Shown one piece after another: positions 6,048 through 7,053 of a stretch of DNA of 7,053 nucleotides. Positions within the stretch are counted from its first letter, which is position 1; each line of letters starts with the position of its first letter. The DNA lies in the NCBI GenBank assembly GCA_905371725.1, contig CAJPML010000047.1, forward strand, positions 1 to 7,053, written 5' to 3'. The stretch is from Leptotrichia sp. oral taxon 215 (GTDB lineage Bacteria; Fusobacteriota; Fusobacteriia; Fusobacteriales; Leptotrichiaceae). The notes below the pieces were generated by a model that did not search any database, had not been told where the DNA came from, and saw only the letters and a program-made list of their open reading frames with translations. A program made the position numbers and the translations under genes.

Positions 6048-6917
6048 TTATCTTGTGAAGGAAATATTTTTCATAATTTCTTCTGTTGTATCAGTTTTAT
6101 TCATTGTATAAAGATGTATTCCCCTGATTCCATATGAAAGCAGTTCTATTATCTGTTCAGTCGCATAAATAATTCCTGCCTTTTTCATAGATTCAGGATT
6201 ACTTCCATATTTATCCAGTATTTTTTCAAGACCGGAAGGAATGCTGCTTTTACATAACTGAACTATTCTTTTAATTTGAACGGCATTTGTAACCGGCATA
6301 ATACCTGCAACTAAAGGAACCGTAATATTTAGTTTTTCTGCTTTTTCCCTGAAATTTATAAACATTCTATTGTCAAAACATACCTGAGATACTAAAAAAT
6401 CCACTCCCTCATCCACTTTTTTCTTTAAATGAACGATATCTGCAAGATCATTGCTTTCATAATGAGTTTCAGGATAAAAGGCAGCTCCTATGGAAATATC
6501 CTTATGAGATTCCCTTATCCCTCTTACAAGGTCTAAAGCATATCTGTAATCACCTTTCTCATAAATAGTTTCATCTTTTCCTTGAGGTATATCTCCCCTA
6601 AGTGCCATTATATTTTTTATATTGTGATTTTTTGCCTCTTCAAGGAAACTGTCAATTTCCGTTTTTTTACTTCCAACACATGTCAGATGGGCTAAAACTT
6701 CAGATTTTAAATTGTTTTTTATATGGGAAGCCATTTCAATAGTTCCTGATTTTGTTGTACCTCCTGCCCCGTAAGTTACACTTATAAAATCAGGTTTATG
6801 TTTTATAAGCTCACTTGTAACTTCCTTCAGCCTTTCTTCTGAAAAATTTTTATTTGGCGGAAAAATCTCAAATGAAATTACATGTTCCTTTTCCTCAAAT
6901 ATATCCTTTATTTTCAT
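6048..6917 (-). CDS. metF: Methylenetetrahydrofolate reductase
   Basis: Cytoplasmic flavoprotein that reduces 5,10-methylene-tetrahydrofolate to 5-methyl-tetrahydrofolate, the methyl donor for methionine synthesis. The 289-residue length matches the short bacterial MetF (one TIM-barrel domain with FAD, no regulatory domain). Family motifs run in order: SFEIFPPN (15-22, with catalytic E17), SVTYGAGG (46-53), HLTC (77-80), ALRGDIP (105-111, with D109), AAFYPE (145-150), VSQVCFDN (176-183, with the substrate glutamine Q178), GIMPV (205-209) and GIHLYTMN (266-273). The VCF stretch after Q178 differs from the more usual LFF or FFF there, but the catalytic residues are kept. The ATG is preceded by AAAGGAA at 6928-6934, ten bases upstream, weaker than the sites of its neighbours. 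No vitamin B12-dependent synthase or MetV partner is in view. No convincing terminator follows, so some readthrough into the next gene is likely. I see no SAM riboswitch in the leader. Confidence 0.95.
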   Translation of the reverse strand: MKIKDIFEEKEHVISFEIFPPNKNFSEERLKEVTSELIKHKPDFISVTYGAGGTTKSGTIEMASHIKNNLKSEVLAHLTCVGSKKTEIDSFLEEAKNHNIKNIMALRGDIPQGKDETIYEKGDYRYALDLVRGIRESHKDISIGAAFYPETHYESNDLADIVHLKKKVDEGVDFLVSQVCFDNRMFINFREKAEKLNITVPLVAGIMPVTNAVQIKRIVQLCKSSIPSGLEKILDKYGSNPESMKKAGIIYATEQIIELLSYGIRGIHLYTMNKTDTTEEIMKNISFTR

Positions 6918-6974
6918 TTAATTAGTGTTCCTTTCTTTAATATTATCTATAAATTTTTACTGTACTCGTATTTT

Positions 6975-7003
6975 ACTATAAGATAAGTAACTTGTAAAGT
7001 AAA
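6975..7003 (-). promoter_or_regulatory. Possible sigma-70 promoter of metF
   Basis: On the minus strand TTTACT (7003-6998) and TATAGT (6980-6975) are 17 bases apart. The -10 box has one mismatch and the -35 box two. Transcription would start near 6968, about 50 bases before the ATG. In such AT-rich DNA this is only a moderate case. Confidence 0.4.
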
Positions 7004-7053
7004 TATACAATAAAAAAGAATATTATGCAAGTGTGTTTTTCTTTTTATACAAA

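Noticed and set aside
7009..7051. Inverted repeat of A-rich and T-rich tracts at the right edge (ATAAAAAAGAA with TTCTTTTTAT)
   Set aside because: The arms are A/T tracts with a bulge and a long loop, and the gene it would serve is outside the window. Not distinguishable from base composition.

Overview
The window is AT-rich, with intergenic DNA that is almost all A and T. It carries four full-length, densely packed anaerobe-type genes with strong AGGAGG-like ribosome sites. The gene content fits a strictly fermentative anaerobe: a single-chain pyruvate:ferredoxin oxidoreductase, a short secreted DUF4163/DUF3298-type protein, a signal-peptide protein with glycine-rich passenger-like repeats, and a short bacterial MetF. 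My best guess is Fusobacteriota, perhaps Leptotrichiaceae. This rests on composition and protein style, not on a database match.

Layout from left to right. Positions 1-92 hold a plus-strand copy of the last codons of nifJ, cut by the window edge. Its first 54 bases are a perfect inverted copy of positions 224-277, inside the real nifJ gene. A strong rho-independent terminator for nifJ lies at 116-157. nifJ itself fills 189-3728 on the minus strand. A 402-base, very AT-rich divergent intergenic region (3729-4130) holds a promoter for each side and three inverted repeats between them. A plus-strand gene for a small exported protein (4131-4793) runs toward a minus-strand gene for an exported repeat protein (4918-5928), and the two share one hairpin terminator. 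metF (6048-6917, minus) lies upstream of the repeat-protein gene, 119 bases away. No convincing terminator separates them, but the repeat-protein gene has its own near-consensus promoter.

The genes do not form one pathway. nifJ makes acetyl-CoA and reduced ferredoxin or flavodoxin from pyruvate. metF reduces methylene-tetrahydrofolate for methionine synthesis. The other two genes encode envelope or secreted proteins of unknown role. I see no RNA gene, CRISPR array, transposase, phage gene or defence system.

The one truly unexplained structure is the inverted duplication of the nifJ 3' end at 1-54 and 224-277. It could be the edge of a tail-to-tail nifJ duplication, an invertible segment that would swap the enzyme's C-terminal tail, or an amplification or assembly chimera. 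The window alone cannot decide between these.
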